A stretch of 64,000 nucleotides of DNA, from the NCBI GenBank assembly GCA_021413975.1, contig JAIOPJ010000016.1, positions 62,001-126,000 of the forward strand. Direction: 5' to 3'. Below are positions 28,130 to 36,771 of the stretch, one piece after another; position 1 is the stretch's first letter; every line of letters starts with the position of its first letter. A program made the position numbers and the translations under genes. This DNA is from Gemmatimonadota bacterium (lineage in GTDB: Bacteria; Gemmatimonadota; Gemmatimonadetes; Gemmatimonadales; Gemmatimonadaceae). The notes under the pieces were generated by a model that was given only the letters and a program-made list of their open reading frames with translations, did not search any database and was not told the origin of the DNA.

Positions 28130-29517
28130 GATTCCGCGTCATCACCCTGGGCTGCGACAAGAACACCGTCGACTCCGAACGCTACCTCGCGCAGCTCGTC
28201 GATCATGGCGGCGTGCAGGTGGACGACGCCGCCGACGCCGAGTTGATCATCGTCAACACCTGCGGCTTCATCGACGCCGCGAAGGCCGAGTCGATCGACG
28301 CGATCGTCGCCGCCGGGCGCATGAAGTCCGAGGGGAGCGCCACCGCCGTGGTCGCCGTGGGCTGCATGGTCGAGCGCCACAAGGCGGAGCTCGCCGATGC
28401 CCTCCCCGAGGTCGATTTCTTCCTCGGCGCCTCGGAGTCGGAGCGCCTGATCCCCATGCTCCATGAGCGCGGGCTGATCGGCGACCCGGTCACGCAGCAT
28501 CCGGGGGTGCGCGTCTATGCCGGGGACACGCCGTTCGTGCGCTACCTGAAGGTGAGCGAGGGGTGCGACCACGGCTGCGCCTTCTGTGCGATCCCGCTCA
28601 TGCGCGGCAAGCATCGCTCGTTCTCGCTCGACGACATCGTGCGCGAGGCCCAGCTCCTCGAGCTCCAGGGCGCCCGCGAGGTGAACCTCGTGGCACAGGA
28701 CCTGGCACACTACGGCCGCGACCGCCGCGAAGGGGCGCGACTGCCGGAACTGCTCGAGGCCCTGTTGCGCGAGACCTCGATCCCCTGGTTCCGCAACATG
28801 TATCTCTACTCGGCCGGCATCACGCCGCGGCTGCTGGAGATCATCGCCAACGAACCGCGCATCCTCGGCTACCTCGACATGCCGATCCAGCACGCGTCCG
28901 ACGCGGTGCTCGGGCGGATGCGCCGGCCGGAGCGCCAGCACACCATCCGCGAGAAGGTCGCGCGCTTCCGCGAGGCCGTCCCCGGGGTCGCCATCCGTAC
29001 CACCTGCATCGTCGGGTTCCCGGGCGAGACCGAGGCGGACTTCGTGCAGCTCACCGAGTTCCTGCGCGAGATCCAGTTCGAGCGCGTCGGGGTCTTCACG
29101 TATTCGCCGCAGGAGGGCACGCGCGGCGCCGAGATGCAGGACGACGTCCCCGAGGACGTGAAGCGTCAGCGGCTCGAGACGGTGCAGGAGCTCCAGCGGC
29201 ACATCACGGCCGAGCGGTACGAGTCGCGCATCGGCACGCGGGCGACGGCGCTCGTCGTCGAGGCCGCGGGACCGGACGGCGTCGCGATCGCCCGGCTGCC
29301 CTGGCAGGCGGACGACATCGATGGGGTGACGCGCGTCGTGACCGATGCGGCGCCGGGGAGCCTGATCGAGGTCGAGGTCACCGAGGTCGTGGACGACTAC
29401 GACTTCGAGGCGACGGCGGTCCGACTGGTCTCGGCGCCGCCGGCCCGCGAGACAGCGCCGCGGAGCAGCCGGAGCCTCCCCATGGCCGGGGCGTCGATGG
29501 GGAGCTTCGGTCGGTGA
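28126..29517 (+). CDS. rimO: Ribosomal protein S12 methylthiotransferase RimO
   Basis: 463 aa from GTG 28126, overlapping the yajQ stop. N-terminal UPF0004 domain with three cluster cysteines (GCDKNT, NTCGF, VGCM), radical-SAM motif CDHGCAFC (cysteines near 147, 151, 154), and a C-terminal TRAM domain. The GCDKN and EGCDHGCAFCAIPLMRG forms point to RimO rather than MiaB. It methylthiolates an aspartate of ribosomal protein S12. The last ~25 residues (PPARETAPRSSRSLPMAG onward) are an extra disordered tail beyond the TRAM domain. Confidence 0.95.
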   Translation: MRFRVITLGCDKNTVDSERYLAQLVDHGGVQVDDAADAELIIVNTCGFIDAAKAESIDAIVAAGRMKSEGSATAVVAVGCMVERHKAELADALPEVDFFLGASESERLIPMLHERGLIGDPVTQHPGVRVYAGDTPFVRYLKVSEGCDHGCAFCAIPLMRGKHRSFSLDDIVREAQLLELQGAREVNLVAQDLAHYGRDRREGARLPELLEALLRETSIPWFRNMYLYSAGITPRLLEIIANEPRILGYLDMPIQHASDAVLGRMRRPERQHTIREKVARFREAVPGVAIRTTCIVGFPGETEADFVQLTEFLREIQFERVGVFTYSPQEGTRGAEMQDDVPEDVKRQRLETVQELQRHITAERYESRIGTRATALVVEAAGPDGVAIARLPWQADDIDGVTRVVTDAAPGSLIEVEVTEVVDDYDFEATAVRLVSAPPARETAPRSSRSLPMAGASMGSFGR

Positions 29518-30908
29518 GGCGGCGCCGCGTGCGTCGTCGCGCGCTCGCACTCCTGCTGCTCCTCCCGGTCGTCGGATCCTGCTTCTCGCGTCCGACGGAG
29601 TCGCGCGGCACGCCCTTCCCCGTGCGCGCCGAACCGCGGCGCTCGCTCCCGCAGGACACCATCGGGCCGCCGCCCGCCGAACCGATGCCGCGCGACGCGG
29701 CGCCGGAGGGGCCGAACGCCGGCTACGGGCCGCTCGTCCGCGTCGCGCTCCGCGTGGCGCGCGACACGGCCGCGCTCGACGCGACCGGCCCCTGGCGCCT
29801 GCTCGACGCGCCCGGCGGCGTGCTCGTGCGTTCGCGTGCGACCGAGGGCTGGCGCATCGAACGGCGCGGGCGGCAGTTGCGCGCGGTCCGCGGCGACGGC
29901 ACCGCGACCGGTTGGCAGGCGGGGATGCTGGCGCAGTTCCCCGACGAGGGCGGCGCGGCGCGATCGGCCGGCAAGGCCTATCGCGGTGCGCTCGTCTTCG
30001 TCGCGACCGACACCGGGATCCTCGTGGTGAACCACCTGCCGCTCGAGGATTACGTGCGCGGCGTGGTGCCGCTCGAGATCGGCGAGCGGGCGCCGTCCGA
30101 ACGCGCGGCGGTCGAGGCACAGGCGATCGCCGCGCGCTCGTACACCGTCACCCGGCTCGCGGCGGCGCGCGGCGGTTCGGGCCGGAGTACCGACTTCGAC
30201 CTCGTGGCGTCGGTGAGCGACCAGGTCTACGGCGGCCGCGACGCCGAGCGGCCCTTCGCCGACGCGGCGGTGACCGCGTCGCTGGGCCTGGTGCTCCGGA
30301 TCGGCGATCGCGTGGTGAATGCGCCCTTCTTCTCCGCCTGCGGGGGCGAGACGGCGGCGGCGGACGAGGTCTGGCGGACGGCAGGGGAGCCGCACCTGCG
30401 CCGCGTGAGTGACCGGATCCCCGGGAGCGATCGCTACTACTGCGACATCGCGCCGCGTTTCGCCTGGACGCGCGCCTACACCGCCGCCGAGCTCGACGCC
30501 GTCGTCCGGCGCTACGTCGCGGCGTACGCGGCCGTGGGCAGCGGCGGACCCGGCAAGGTCACCGATCTCGAGGTCGACGGCCGCACCGCCAGTGGCCGCG
30601 TGGCGAACCTCATCATCCGCACCGATCGCGGCAGCTACAAGGTCCGCGGCAACGATTCACGCTCCGTGCTGCGATCGCCCGGTGGCGAGTTGTTGAACAG
30701 CGCCTATTTTTCGGTCACGATGGAGCGGTCCGGCGATCGGTTGGTCCGGGCGCTGATCCGCGGCAATGGCTACGGACACGGCGTCGGGATGTGCCAGTGG
30801 GGTGCGATCGGTCGCGCCCGGGCGGGTCAGGACACTCGCACGATCCTGAGGACCTACTATCCGGGCACGACCGTCGGTCCGATCCCCGCAGGGCTGCTCA
30901 CCCCGTAG
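29514..30908 (+). CDS. SpoIID/LytB-domain lipoprotein
   Basis: 464 aa from GTG 29514 (GTGA overlap with rimO). The start RRRRVRRRALALLLLLPVVGSC is a lipoprotein signal with lipobox VGSC. The SpoIID/LytB domain follows: DYVRGVVPLEIGERAPSERA, VEAQAIAARSYTVTR, FFSACGGETAAADEVW and, near the end, GNGYGHGVGMCQWGAIGRARAG. These include the conserved Glu (PLEIG) that cuts denuded peptidoglycan glycan strands in SpoIID. In non-sporulating Gram-negatives such proteins act in cell-wall remodelling. The operon with YajQ and RimO gives no further clue. Confidence 0.9.
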   Translation: MRRRRVRRRALALLLLLPVVGSCFSRPTESRGTPFPVRAEPRRSLPQDTIGPPPAEPMPRDAAPEGPNAGYGPLVRVALRVARDTAALDATGPWRLLDAPGGVLVRSRATEGWRIERRGRQLRAVRGDGTATGWQAGMLAQFPDEGGAARSAGKAYRGALVFVATDTGILVVNHLPLEDYVRGVVPLEIGERAPSERAAVEAQAIAARSYTVTRLAAARGGSGRSTDFDLVASVSDQVYGGRDAERPFADAAVTASLGLVLRIGDRVVNAPFFSACGGETAAADEVWRTAGEPHLRRVSDRIPGSDRYYCDIAPRFAWTRAYTAAELDAVVRRYVAAYAAVGSGGPGKVTDLEVDGRTASGRVANLIIRTDRGSYKVRGNDSRSVLRSPGGELLNSAYFSVTMERSGDRLVRALIRGNGYGHGVGMCQWGAIGRARAGQDTRTILRTYYPGTTVGPIPAGLLTP

Positions 30909-30917
30909 GAGACGCAC

Positions 30918-31949
30918 GTGGTCACGACCCCCCCGGCAGGCATCCCGCGCGGTCCGCTCCGGATCGGCGTCCTCGGACTCGGCGCGATCGCGCAGACGGC
31001 GCACCTGCCGGTGCTCGCCAAGATGCGCGGCGTGCAGATCGCGGCGCTCTGCGACAACGACGGCGCCAAGGCCCGCTCGCTCGCGCAGCGTTTCGCCGTG
31101 CACGACGTCTGCACCGACGTCGAGGAGTTGCTCGAGTTGCGCGACCTCGACGCCGTGATCGTCTCCACGCCGAACCACCTGCATGAGGTGCATGTGCTGT
31201 CGGCGTTGCGGGCGAAGAAGCACGTGATGTGCGAGCGGCCGCTGGGACTCAATGCGCGCGCGGTCGAGCGGATCCTCGCCGCGGCGGAGAAGGCCAAGCG
31301 GGTCGTGATGGTCGCGAACAACCATCGATTCCGGCACGATGCGCAGGCGCTCGATGCGTTCGTGCGCAGCGGCGAGCTCGGCAAGGTGCGATCGGTGCGC
31401 GCGGGCGCGTACCGTCGCCGGGTGCAGCAGGCCCCGTGGCGTCTCCGCCGCGGCGAGTCCGGGGGCGGTGCGTTCCTGGAGCTGGGCCTGCCGCTCCTCG
31501 ACCTCGCCGGATGGTTGCTCGACTTCCCGCGGGTCGAGCGGGTGAGCGCGTCGATCGAACGCGCCAAGGGCGCGAACGCGGTGGAGGATTCCGCGATCGC
31601 GTTCATCGAATGCCTCGGCGGGTTCACCGTCACCATCGACGTGCACTCCAACTACATCGGCGAGGACCAGCGCTGGTGGTTCGAGCTCGTCGGCACCAAG
31701 GGCTCGGCGCGGCTCAATCCGCTGCGCCTGATCAAGGAGATCAACGGCGTCCCCGTCGACGTGTCGCCGAGCGGCGCGCAGACGCGGGACACCGCGTTCA
31801 TCCAGAGCTATCGGTCCGAGCTCGCGCACTTCGTCGCGGTGGTGCGCGAGGACACGCCGTACGAGCCGCCGCGCGACCAGGTCCGCGTGTACAAGCTCCT
31901 CGAGCTGATCTACAAGGCCGCCGAAGACGCGAAGGAACTGCGCCCGTGA
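30918..31949 (+). CDS. Gfo/Idh/MocA-family oxidoreductase
   Basis: 343 aa from GTG 30918, with GGAG 6 nt upstream. Rossmann motif IGVLGLGAIAQTAHLPVLAK, then VSTPNHLHEVHVLSAL. The usual catalytic EKP motif appears as CERPLGL, so the lysine normally used in hydride transfer is an arginine. The C-terminal domain has SGGGAFLELGLPLLDLAGWLL, where GG.L.D.G-H is usual: the catalytic histidine position holds Leu/Ala. These changes suggest altered or lost dehydrogenase activity. Sugar or inositol oxidoreduction is the family norm; the substrate is unknown. Confidence 0.88.
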   Translation: MVTTPPAGIPRGPLRIGVLGLGAIAQTAHLPVLAKMRGVQIAALCDNDGAKARSLAQRFAVHDVCTDVEELLELRDLDAVIVSTPNHLHEVHVLSALRAKKHVMCERPLGLNARAVERILAAAEKAKRVVMVANNHRFRHDAQALDAFVRSGELGKVRSVRAGAYRRRVQQAPWRLRRGESGGGAFLELGLPLLDLAGWLLDFPRVERVSASIERAKGANAVEDSAIAFIECLGGFTVTIDVHSNYIGEDQRWWFELVGTKGSARLNPLRLIKEINGVPVDVSPSGAQTRDTAFIQSYRSELAHFVAVVREDTPYEPPRDQVRVYKLLELIYKAAEDAKELRP

Positions 31950-31970
31950 GCACGCGATCGTGAGGCCGCG

Positions 31971-33269
31971 GTGAGGATCCTGTGCGCGATCCTGCTGGCG
32001 CTGTCCGTGCGCGCCGCCGGGGCCCAGGGGCGCGGCATGCCGGCCGACCCGTTCCCGTTCGGCGGCGAGGGCCTGCGCGTCTCGGTGCTCACCTTCGGGC
32101 CCGGTGACGAGGTCTTCGAGCGGTTCGGCCACAACGCGCTCCGCATCGTGGACGCGAACACCGGCATGGACCTCGCATACAACTGGGGCATGTTCTCGTT
32201 CGAGGATCCCGATTTCCTGCTGCGTTTCTTCACCGGCGACACCCGGTACTGGGTGGAGGCCTTCCCGGGGAGCTGGCTGATCGAGGTCTACATCGCCAAG
32301 GACCGCGAGGTGCACGAGCAGGTGCTCGCGCTGACGGTCGCCCAGCGGACCGCACTGGCGGCGCTCGTCACGCGCAATGCCCTGCCGGCCGACAAGTACT
32401 ATCGCTACGACTACTTCCTCGACAACTGCTCCACCCGCGTGCGCGACGCGCTCGACTCGGTGCTCGGCGGCTCGCTCCGACGGCGCTTCTCGGTGCTCCC
32501 CACGCAGTGGACGTTCCGCTCCGAGTCCATCCGCCTCCTCTCGCCGGCGGGTCTCGCGCAGGCCGGCGGCGACATCGCGCTCGGGCCCAAGGCCGACGTC
32601 CCGATCACCGCCTGGGAGTCGATGTTCATCCCGATGCGGCTGCGCGACTTCCTGCGCGACGTGACGGTCCCCGGGGCCGACGGGACCCCGGTGCCGCTCG
32701 TGGTGAGCGAGGAACTCGTGTACAAGGCCAAGCGCGCGCCCGAGCCCCCTGAGCGCCGCGGACTCACGATCGGCGCGTGGGGGCCGATCCTCGGCGCCTG
32801 GATGCTGCTGCTCGCTCCGCTGAGCATCGCGGCGCGCCGGCGCACGCGGGTCCCCGCCGCCGTCATGGCCGCGGCGTGGTACGGCCTCACCGGATTGATC
32901 GGACTGATCCTCGTGGTGATGTGGTTCGGTTCCGGACATCAATTCTGGTATCGCAACCTGAACCTGCTGCTCCTCTCGCCGATCGGACTCGTCGCCGCCG
33001 TGCCGGTCGCGCGCGCGATCCTGCGCGGGACGCTCTCGCCGCTCGCCCGCGGGCTCGTGATGGCGATCCTCGCGCAGTGCGTCCTGGCGCTCGTCCTGCT
33101 CCTCACGGGGCCGCAACGGCTCGCCGGTCCGATGCTGCTCACGCTCCCCGCGCACCTCGGACTCGCGGCCGCGCTCTGGCAGCACCTGCGCATCGCCGGG
33201 TCGTCATCCGCTCCGGGTGCACCGGGTGCACCGGGCGCACCACTCGCACCGCGCGTGGAGTCCACCTGA
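31971..33269 (+). CDS. DUF4105 membrane protein
   Basis: 432 aa from GTG 31971 with a signal peptide (RILCAILLALSVRAAGAQG). The DUF4105 domain includes FGPGDEVFERFGHNALRI, YNWGMFSFEDPDFLLRF and YRYDYFLDNCSTRVRDALD; the Cys and His arrangement suggests a papain-like fold in the periplasm. The C-terminal third has about five hydrophobic helices (for example GPILGAWMLLLAPLSIA and YGLTGLIGLILVVMWF). The end (SSSAPGAPGAPGAPLAP) is encoded by 9-bp tandem repeats. The function is unknown; the family occurs widely in Bacteroidota and Proteobacteria. Confidence 0.88.
   Translation: MRILCAILLALSVRAAGAQGRGMPADPFPFGGEGLRVSVLTFGPGDEVFERFGHNALRIVDANTGMDLAYNWGMFSFEDPDFLLRFFTGDTRYWVEAFPGSWLIEVYIAKDREVHEQVLALTVAQRTALAALVTRNALPADKYYRYDYFLDNCSTRVRDALDSVLGGSLRRRFSVLPTQWTFRSESIRLLSPAGLAQAGGDIALGPKADVPITAWESMFIPMRLRDFLRDVTVPGADGTPVPLVVSEELVYKAKRAPEPPERRGLTIGAWGPILGAWMLLLAPLSIAARRRTRVPAAVMAAAWYGLTGLIGLILVVMWFGSGHQFWYRNLNLLLLSPIGLVAAVPVARAILRGTLSPLARGLVMAILAQCVLALVLLLTGPQRLAGPMLLTLPAHLGLAAALWQHLRIAGSSSAPGAPGAPGAPLAPRVEST
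33215..33250 (+). repeat. 9-bp tandem repeats at the 3' end of the DUF4105 gene
   Basis: GGGTGCACC occurs at 33215-33223 and 33224-33232, then GGGCGCACC at 33233-33241 and a decayed ACTCGCACC at 33242-33250. In frame they encode Gly-Ala-Pro repeats. Copy number could vary by slippage without a frameshift. Confidence 0.8.
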
Positions 33270-35203
33270 CCGCGCCGGGTCTCGCGGCGGGAGTCGACGT
33301 CGGCGGCACCTTCACCGACTGCGCCGCGATCTCGCCCGACGGCGTCGTGCATGCGCGCAAGGTGCTGAGCACGCCTGAGGATCAGGGGGTCGGCGTGGTC
33401 GCCGCGCTCGAGGCGCTAGGGTCGTCACTCGGGCCGGTGACACGTCTCGTGCATGGCACGACGGTCGTGACCAACCTCCTGCTCGAGCGCACCGGCGCGC
33501 GCGTCGTGCTCTGCGCCACCGCGGGCGCCACCGACCTGCTCGAGCTGCGGCGCCAGGATCGCGCATCGCTCTACGATCTGTCGGTGCAGCATCCGGCCCC
33601 CCTGGTGGCCGCGGCCGATGTGATCGCGGTCGACGAGCGACGCGGCGTGCGGGGCGTGGAGCGCGCGCTCACCGACGCGCAGGTCGAGCTCGTGATGCGT
33701 GCCGTGCTGGCGCTGCGGCCGGAGGTCGTCGTGATCTCGTTCCTGCACGCCTACGCGGACGACGCGCACGAACGCCGGCTGGCGCAGGCGCTGCGCGAGG
33801 CCTCGCCCGATCTCACGGTGGTCGTCGCCACCGCCGTGCTTCCCGAGATCCGCGAGTACGAGCGCACGGCGACCGCGGTCGCCGAGGGATACGCGCGTCC
33901 CGGCGTCGGGCGCTATCTCGATCGGCTCGGAGAGCGGCTGCGTCGCGCCGGCTTCCCGGCGCCGGCGGTGATGACTTCGGGTGGCGGGATGCGCAACGCC
34001 GCGGATGCGGCGCAACATGCGGCCTCGCTCGCGCTCTCCGGCCCCGCAGGTGGCGTGGTCGGTGCGGCGGCCGTGCTGCGCGCCGCCGGGATCGCCGACG
34101 CGCTCACGATCGACATCGGCGGCACCAGCGCCGACGCGGGGCTGATCCTCGCCGGCGAACCGCTGGTCGAGCCGGGCGGCAGCGTCGCCGGCGTGCCCAT
34201 CGCACTGCCGCGCGTGTTGGTCGAGACCGTCTCGGCGGGCGGAGGCAGCATCGCATGGGTCGACGAGGGCGGCGCGCTCCGCGTGGGTCCACGCAGCGCC
34301 GGTGCGCGCCCCGGCCCCGTCGCATTCGGTCGGGGCGGCACCGAGCCGACCGTGACCGATGCGCAGGTCGTGCTGGGTCGCATCGGCTCGGGCGGGTGGA
34401 GTGGCGGCGTCGCGCTCGACCGCGAGGCCGCGCACGCCGCCGTCGCGCGCCTCGCCGCGCGGCTCGGGGCGACCGTCGAACGCACCGCCGCCGCGGTCGT
34501 GCGCGCGGCCGACGCCGAGATGGCGCGGGCGCTGCGCCGCGTGAGCGTCGACCGTGGAGTCGATCCGCGCGACTGTGCGCTCGTCGGTTTCGGTGGTGGC
34601 GGTCCGCTGCATGCCTGCGCGCTGGCGGACGCGCTCGCCATGCGCACCGTGCTCGTGCCTCCGTTCGCCGGCGTGCTCAGCGCCGTGGGGCTCGCGATCG
34701 CGCCTGAACGGCGCGAGGCCGCGGCGAGCCTGCTCGTGCGCACCGCGGCGCTCGATTCCCACGCCTTCCGCGCGGCGTGCGACGCGCTCGCCGCCCGGGT
34801 GAGCGGACATGAGCGTCGCTGGCAGGTCCGCGTCCGCTACGAGGGGCAGGGGCACGAGCTCGAGGTCGCGGCGGCCCCCGGAGATTCGGGGCGCGAGATC
34901 GCCGACCGATTCGAGCAGACGCACCGCACGCTGTACGGCTTCACGCTCCCGCGCGCGGTGGAATGCGTCGCACTGCGCCATGTGGCCAGCGACCCCGGCG
35001 CGCGCGCGGCGTTCCGTCGCGATCCGCTCGGTCCGCCCTTCGACGCGCGCGGTCTCGTCGATCGCGGCGGTCCGGCTCCGGGCGACGTCCTGCGCGGCCC
35101 CCTCGCCGTGACCCTGCCCGATGCGACGCTCTGGGTCGCCGAGGGATGGACCGCCCGGGCGCTCGCGATCGGTGGCTGGCGTCTCGACCGGGACACGCCA
35201 TGA
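33266..35203 (+). CDS. hyuA: Hydantoinase/5-oxoprolinase subunit A (HyuA family), apparent CTG start
   Basis: 645 aa if read from CTG 33266, which overlaps the DUF4105 stop as CTGA. No in-frame ATG, GTG or TTG lies close upstream, and the next downstream GTG would remove the essential ATP-binding motif GVDVGGTFTD (residues 8-17). Other family motifs: LVHGTTVVTNLLLERTGARV, TSGGGMRNA, LALSGPAGGVVGA, TIDIGGTSADAG and VGFGGGGPLHACALADAL. HyuA-type subunits phosphorylate the carbonyl of cyclic amides so that the B subunit can hydrolyse them. Oxoproline, N-methylhydantoin or ketone substrates are possible. Confidence 0.9.
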   Translation: MTAPGLAAGVDVGGTFTDCAAISPDGVVHARKVLSTPEDQGVGVVAALEALGSSLGPVTRLVHGTTVVTNLLLERTGARVVLCATAGATDLLELRRQDRASLYDLSVQHPAPLVAAADVIAVDERRGVRGVERALTDAQVELVMRAVLALRPEVVVISFLHAYADDAHERRLAQALREASPDLTVVVATAVLPEIREYERTATAVAEGYARPGVGRYLDRLGERLRRAGFPAPAVMTSGGGMRNAADAAQHAASLALSGPAGGVVGAAAVLRAAGIADALTIDIGGTSADAGLILAGEPLVEPGGSVAGVPIALPRVLVETVSAGGGSIAWVDEGGALRVGPRSAGARPGPVAFGRGGTEPTVTDAQVVLGRIGSGGWSGGVALDREAAHAAVARLAARLGATVERTAAAVVRAADAEMARALRRVSVDRGVDPRDCALVGFGGGGPLHACALADALAMRTVLVPPFAGVLSAVGLAIAPERREAAASLLVRTAALDSHAFRAACDALAARVSGHERRWQVRVRYEGQGHELEVAAAPGDSGREIADRFEQTHRTLYGFTLPRAVECVALRHVASDPGARAAFRRDPLGPPFDARGLVDRGGPAPGDVLRGPLAVTLPDATLWVAEGWTARALAIGGWRLDRDTP

Positions 35204-36747
35204 GCCGACACGACCTCGACCCCCTCGAGCTCTCCGTCTGGTCGTCGCTCGTCGCGATGATCGCCGAGGAGATGGGCTCCGTCCTCACGCGCGGTGCGCT
35301 CTCGCCGAACATCCGCGAGCGGCGCGATGCGTCCTGTGCGCTCTTCGACTCAGGCGGGCGGATGGTCGCGCAGGCCGCGCACATCCCCGTGCACCTGGGC
35401 GCGCTCCCCGAGGCGGTGCGCGCGGTCCGCGGGTCGACGCCGCGTGCGGGGGACGTCTTCCTCCTCAACTCCCCGTGGCAGGGCGGATCGCATCTCCCCG
35501 ACCTCACCATGATCGAGGCGATCTCCGACGGGGCGGGGGGCATCGCCGGGTATGCGGTCGTGCGTGCTCACCACGCCGACGTGGGCGGCATGAGCCCGGG
35601 GTCCATGCCCCAGGGCGCGACCGAGCTCGTGCAGGAAGGACTCGTGCTCCCCCCGGTGCGGCTCGAGCGCGTGGGCGTGCCCGATCCCGAACTCCTCGCG
35701 CTCATCCTCGCGAACGTCCGCACACCCGATGAGCGCCGCGGCGACCTCGCCGCGCAGCGTGCGGCCTGCGAGGTCGGCGCGCGTGGCTGGCGTGCGTTGC
35801 TCGCGCAGCATGGTGCCGCACGGCTCGCGGAGGTCACCGATGGGTTGCTCGACTACGCCGAGCGCCGCGCGCGGGCGCGCCTGACGGCCCTGGAGGGGGC
35901 GACCGGGACCGCCGAGGACGCGCTCGAGGGCGATGGGGTATCCGAGCAGGACGTTCCGCTAAGCGTGGCGCTCTCGGTGCGTTCGGGTGCGCTGCACCTC
36001 GACTTCACCGGCACGTCACCGATGGTGCGCGGCAACGTGAACTGTCCGATCCAGGTGACCCGTGCCGCCGCGCTCTTCGTCCTCCGGTCGCTGCTGCCGG
36101 AGGATGTCCCGACCAACGAAGGGATCGCGCGTCCGATCCACATCAGCGCGCCGGACGACTGCTGTCTCGCGGCGCGCGCGCCCGCGGCGGTGGCAGCGGG
36201 CAACGTGGAGATGAGCCAGCGCATCACCGACCTGCTGTTCGCGGCCTTCGCCGCGGCCGGCGTGGACGTGCCGGCGCAGGGGCAGGGCACCATGAACAAC
36301 ATCACGTTCGGCGGCGCCGGCTGGACCTTCTACGAGACGTTGGGCGGCGGCCAGGGCGCGAGCGCGAAGGGCCCGGGCCCGGACGCGGTGCACGTGGGGA
36401 TGAGCAACACGCGCAACACGCCGATCGAGTCGCTCGAGCGCGCCTATCCGCTCGTGATCGAACGGTACGCCGTGCGGCGCGGGTCAGGCGGCGCGGGGCG
36501 GCACCGCGGCGGCGACGGCGTGGTGCGCGCGTATCGTGTGCTCGAACCGTGCACGGTCACGTTGCTCACGGAGCGGCGTCGCCGCGCGCCACGCGGCGCC
36601 GCGGGCGGCGGCGACGGGGCGTGCGGTGAGAACCTGCTCAACGGCGAGCCGCTGCCGGCCAAGTGCCGCCGCGAGTTGCAGCCCGGGGATGTGGTCGAGC
36701 TGCGGACGCCCGGCGGTGGCGGCTGGGGCGTGCCGGCGCGTGCGTAG
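35200..36747 (+). CDS. hyuB: Hydantoinase/5-oxoprolinase subunit B (HyuB family)
   Basis: 515 aa from ATG 35200, overlapping the hyuA stop (ATGA). Motifs: NIRERRDASCALFDSGGRMVAQ, HIPVHLGALPEAV, FLLNSPWQGGSHLPDLT, HHADVGGMSPGSMP and the end region GGAGRHRGGDGVVRAYRVLE and GGWGVP. It should be the partner of HyuA in an ATP-dependent ring-opening hydrolase with a cytoplasmic A2B2-like complex. No transporter or regulator for a hydantoin pathway is adjacent, so a housekeeping oxoprolinase-like role is as likely as a catabolic one. Confidence 0.92.
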   Translation: MSRHDLDPLELSVWSSLVAMIAEEMGSVLTRGALSPNIRERRDASCALFDSGGRMVAQAAHIPVHLGALPEAVRAVRGSTPRAGDVFLLNSPWQGGSHLPDLTMIEAISDGAGGIAGYAVVRAHHADVGGMSPGSMPQGATELVQEGLVLPPVRLERVGVPDPELLALILANVRTPDERRGDLAAQRAACEVGARGWRALLAQHGAARLAEVTDGLLDYAERRARARLTALEGATGTAEDALEGDGVSEQDVPLSVALSVRSGALHLDFTGTSPMVRGNVNCPIQVTRAAALFVLRSLLPEDVPTNEGIARPIHISAPDDCCLAARAPAAVAAGNVEMSQRITDLLFAAFAAAGVDVPAQGQGTMNNITFGGAGWTFYETLGGGQGASAKGPGPDAVHVGMSNTRNTPIESLERAYPLVIERYAVRRGSGGAGRHRGGDGVVRAYRVLEPCTVTLLTERRRRAPRGAAGGGDGACGENLLNGEPLPAKCRRELQPGDVVELRTPGGGGWGVPARA

Positions 36748-36771
36748 TTCCGGGACGCTCGTCGCCGACCG

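Noticed and set aside
33215-33250. CRISPR-like array
   Set aside because: Units are 9 bp without spacers and lie inside a coding frame; they are simple tandem repeats.
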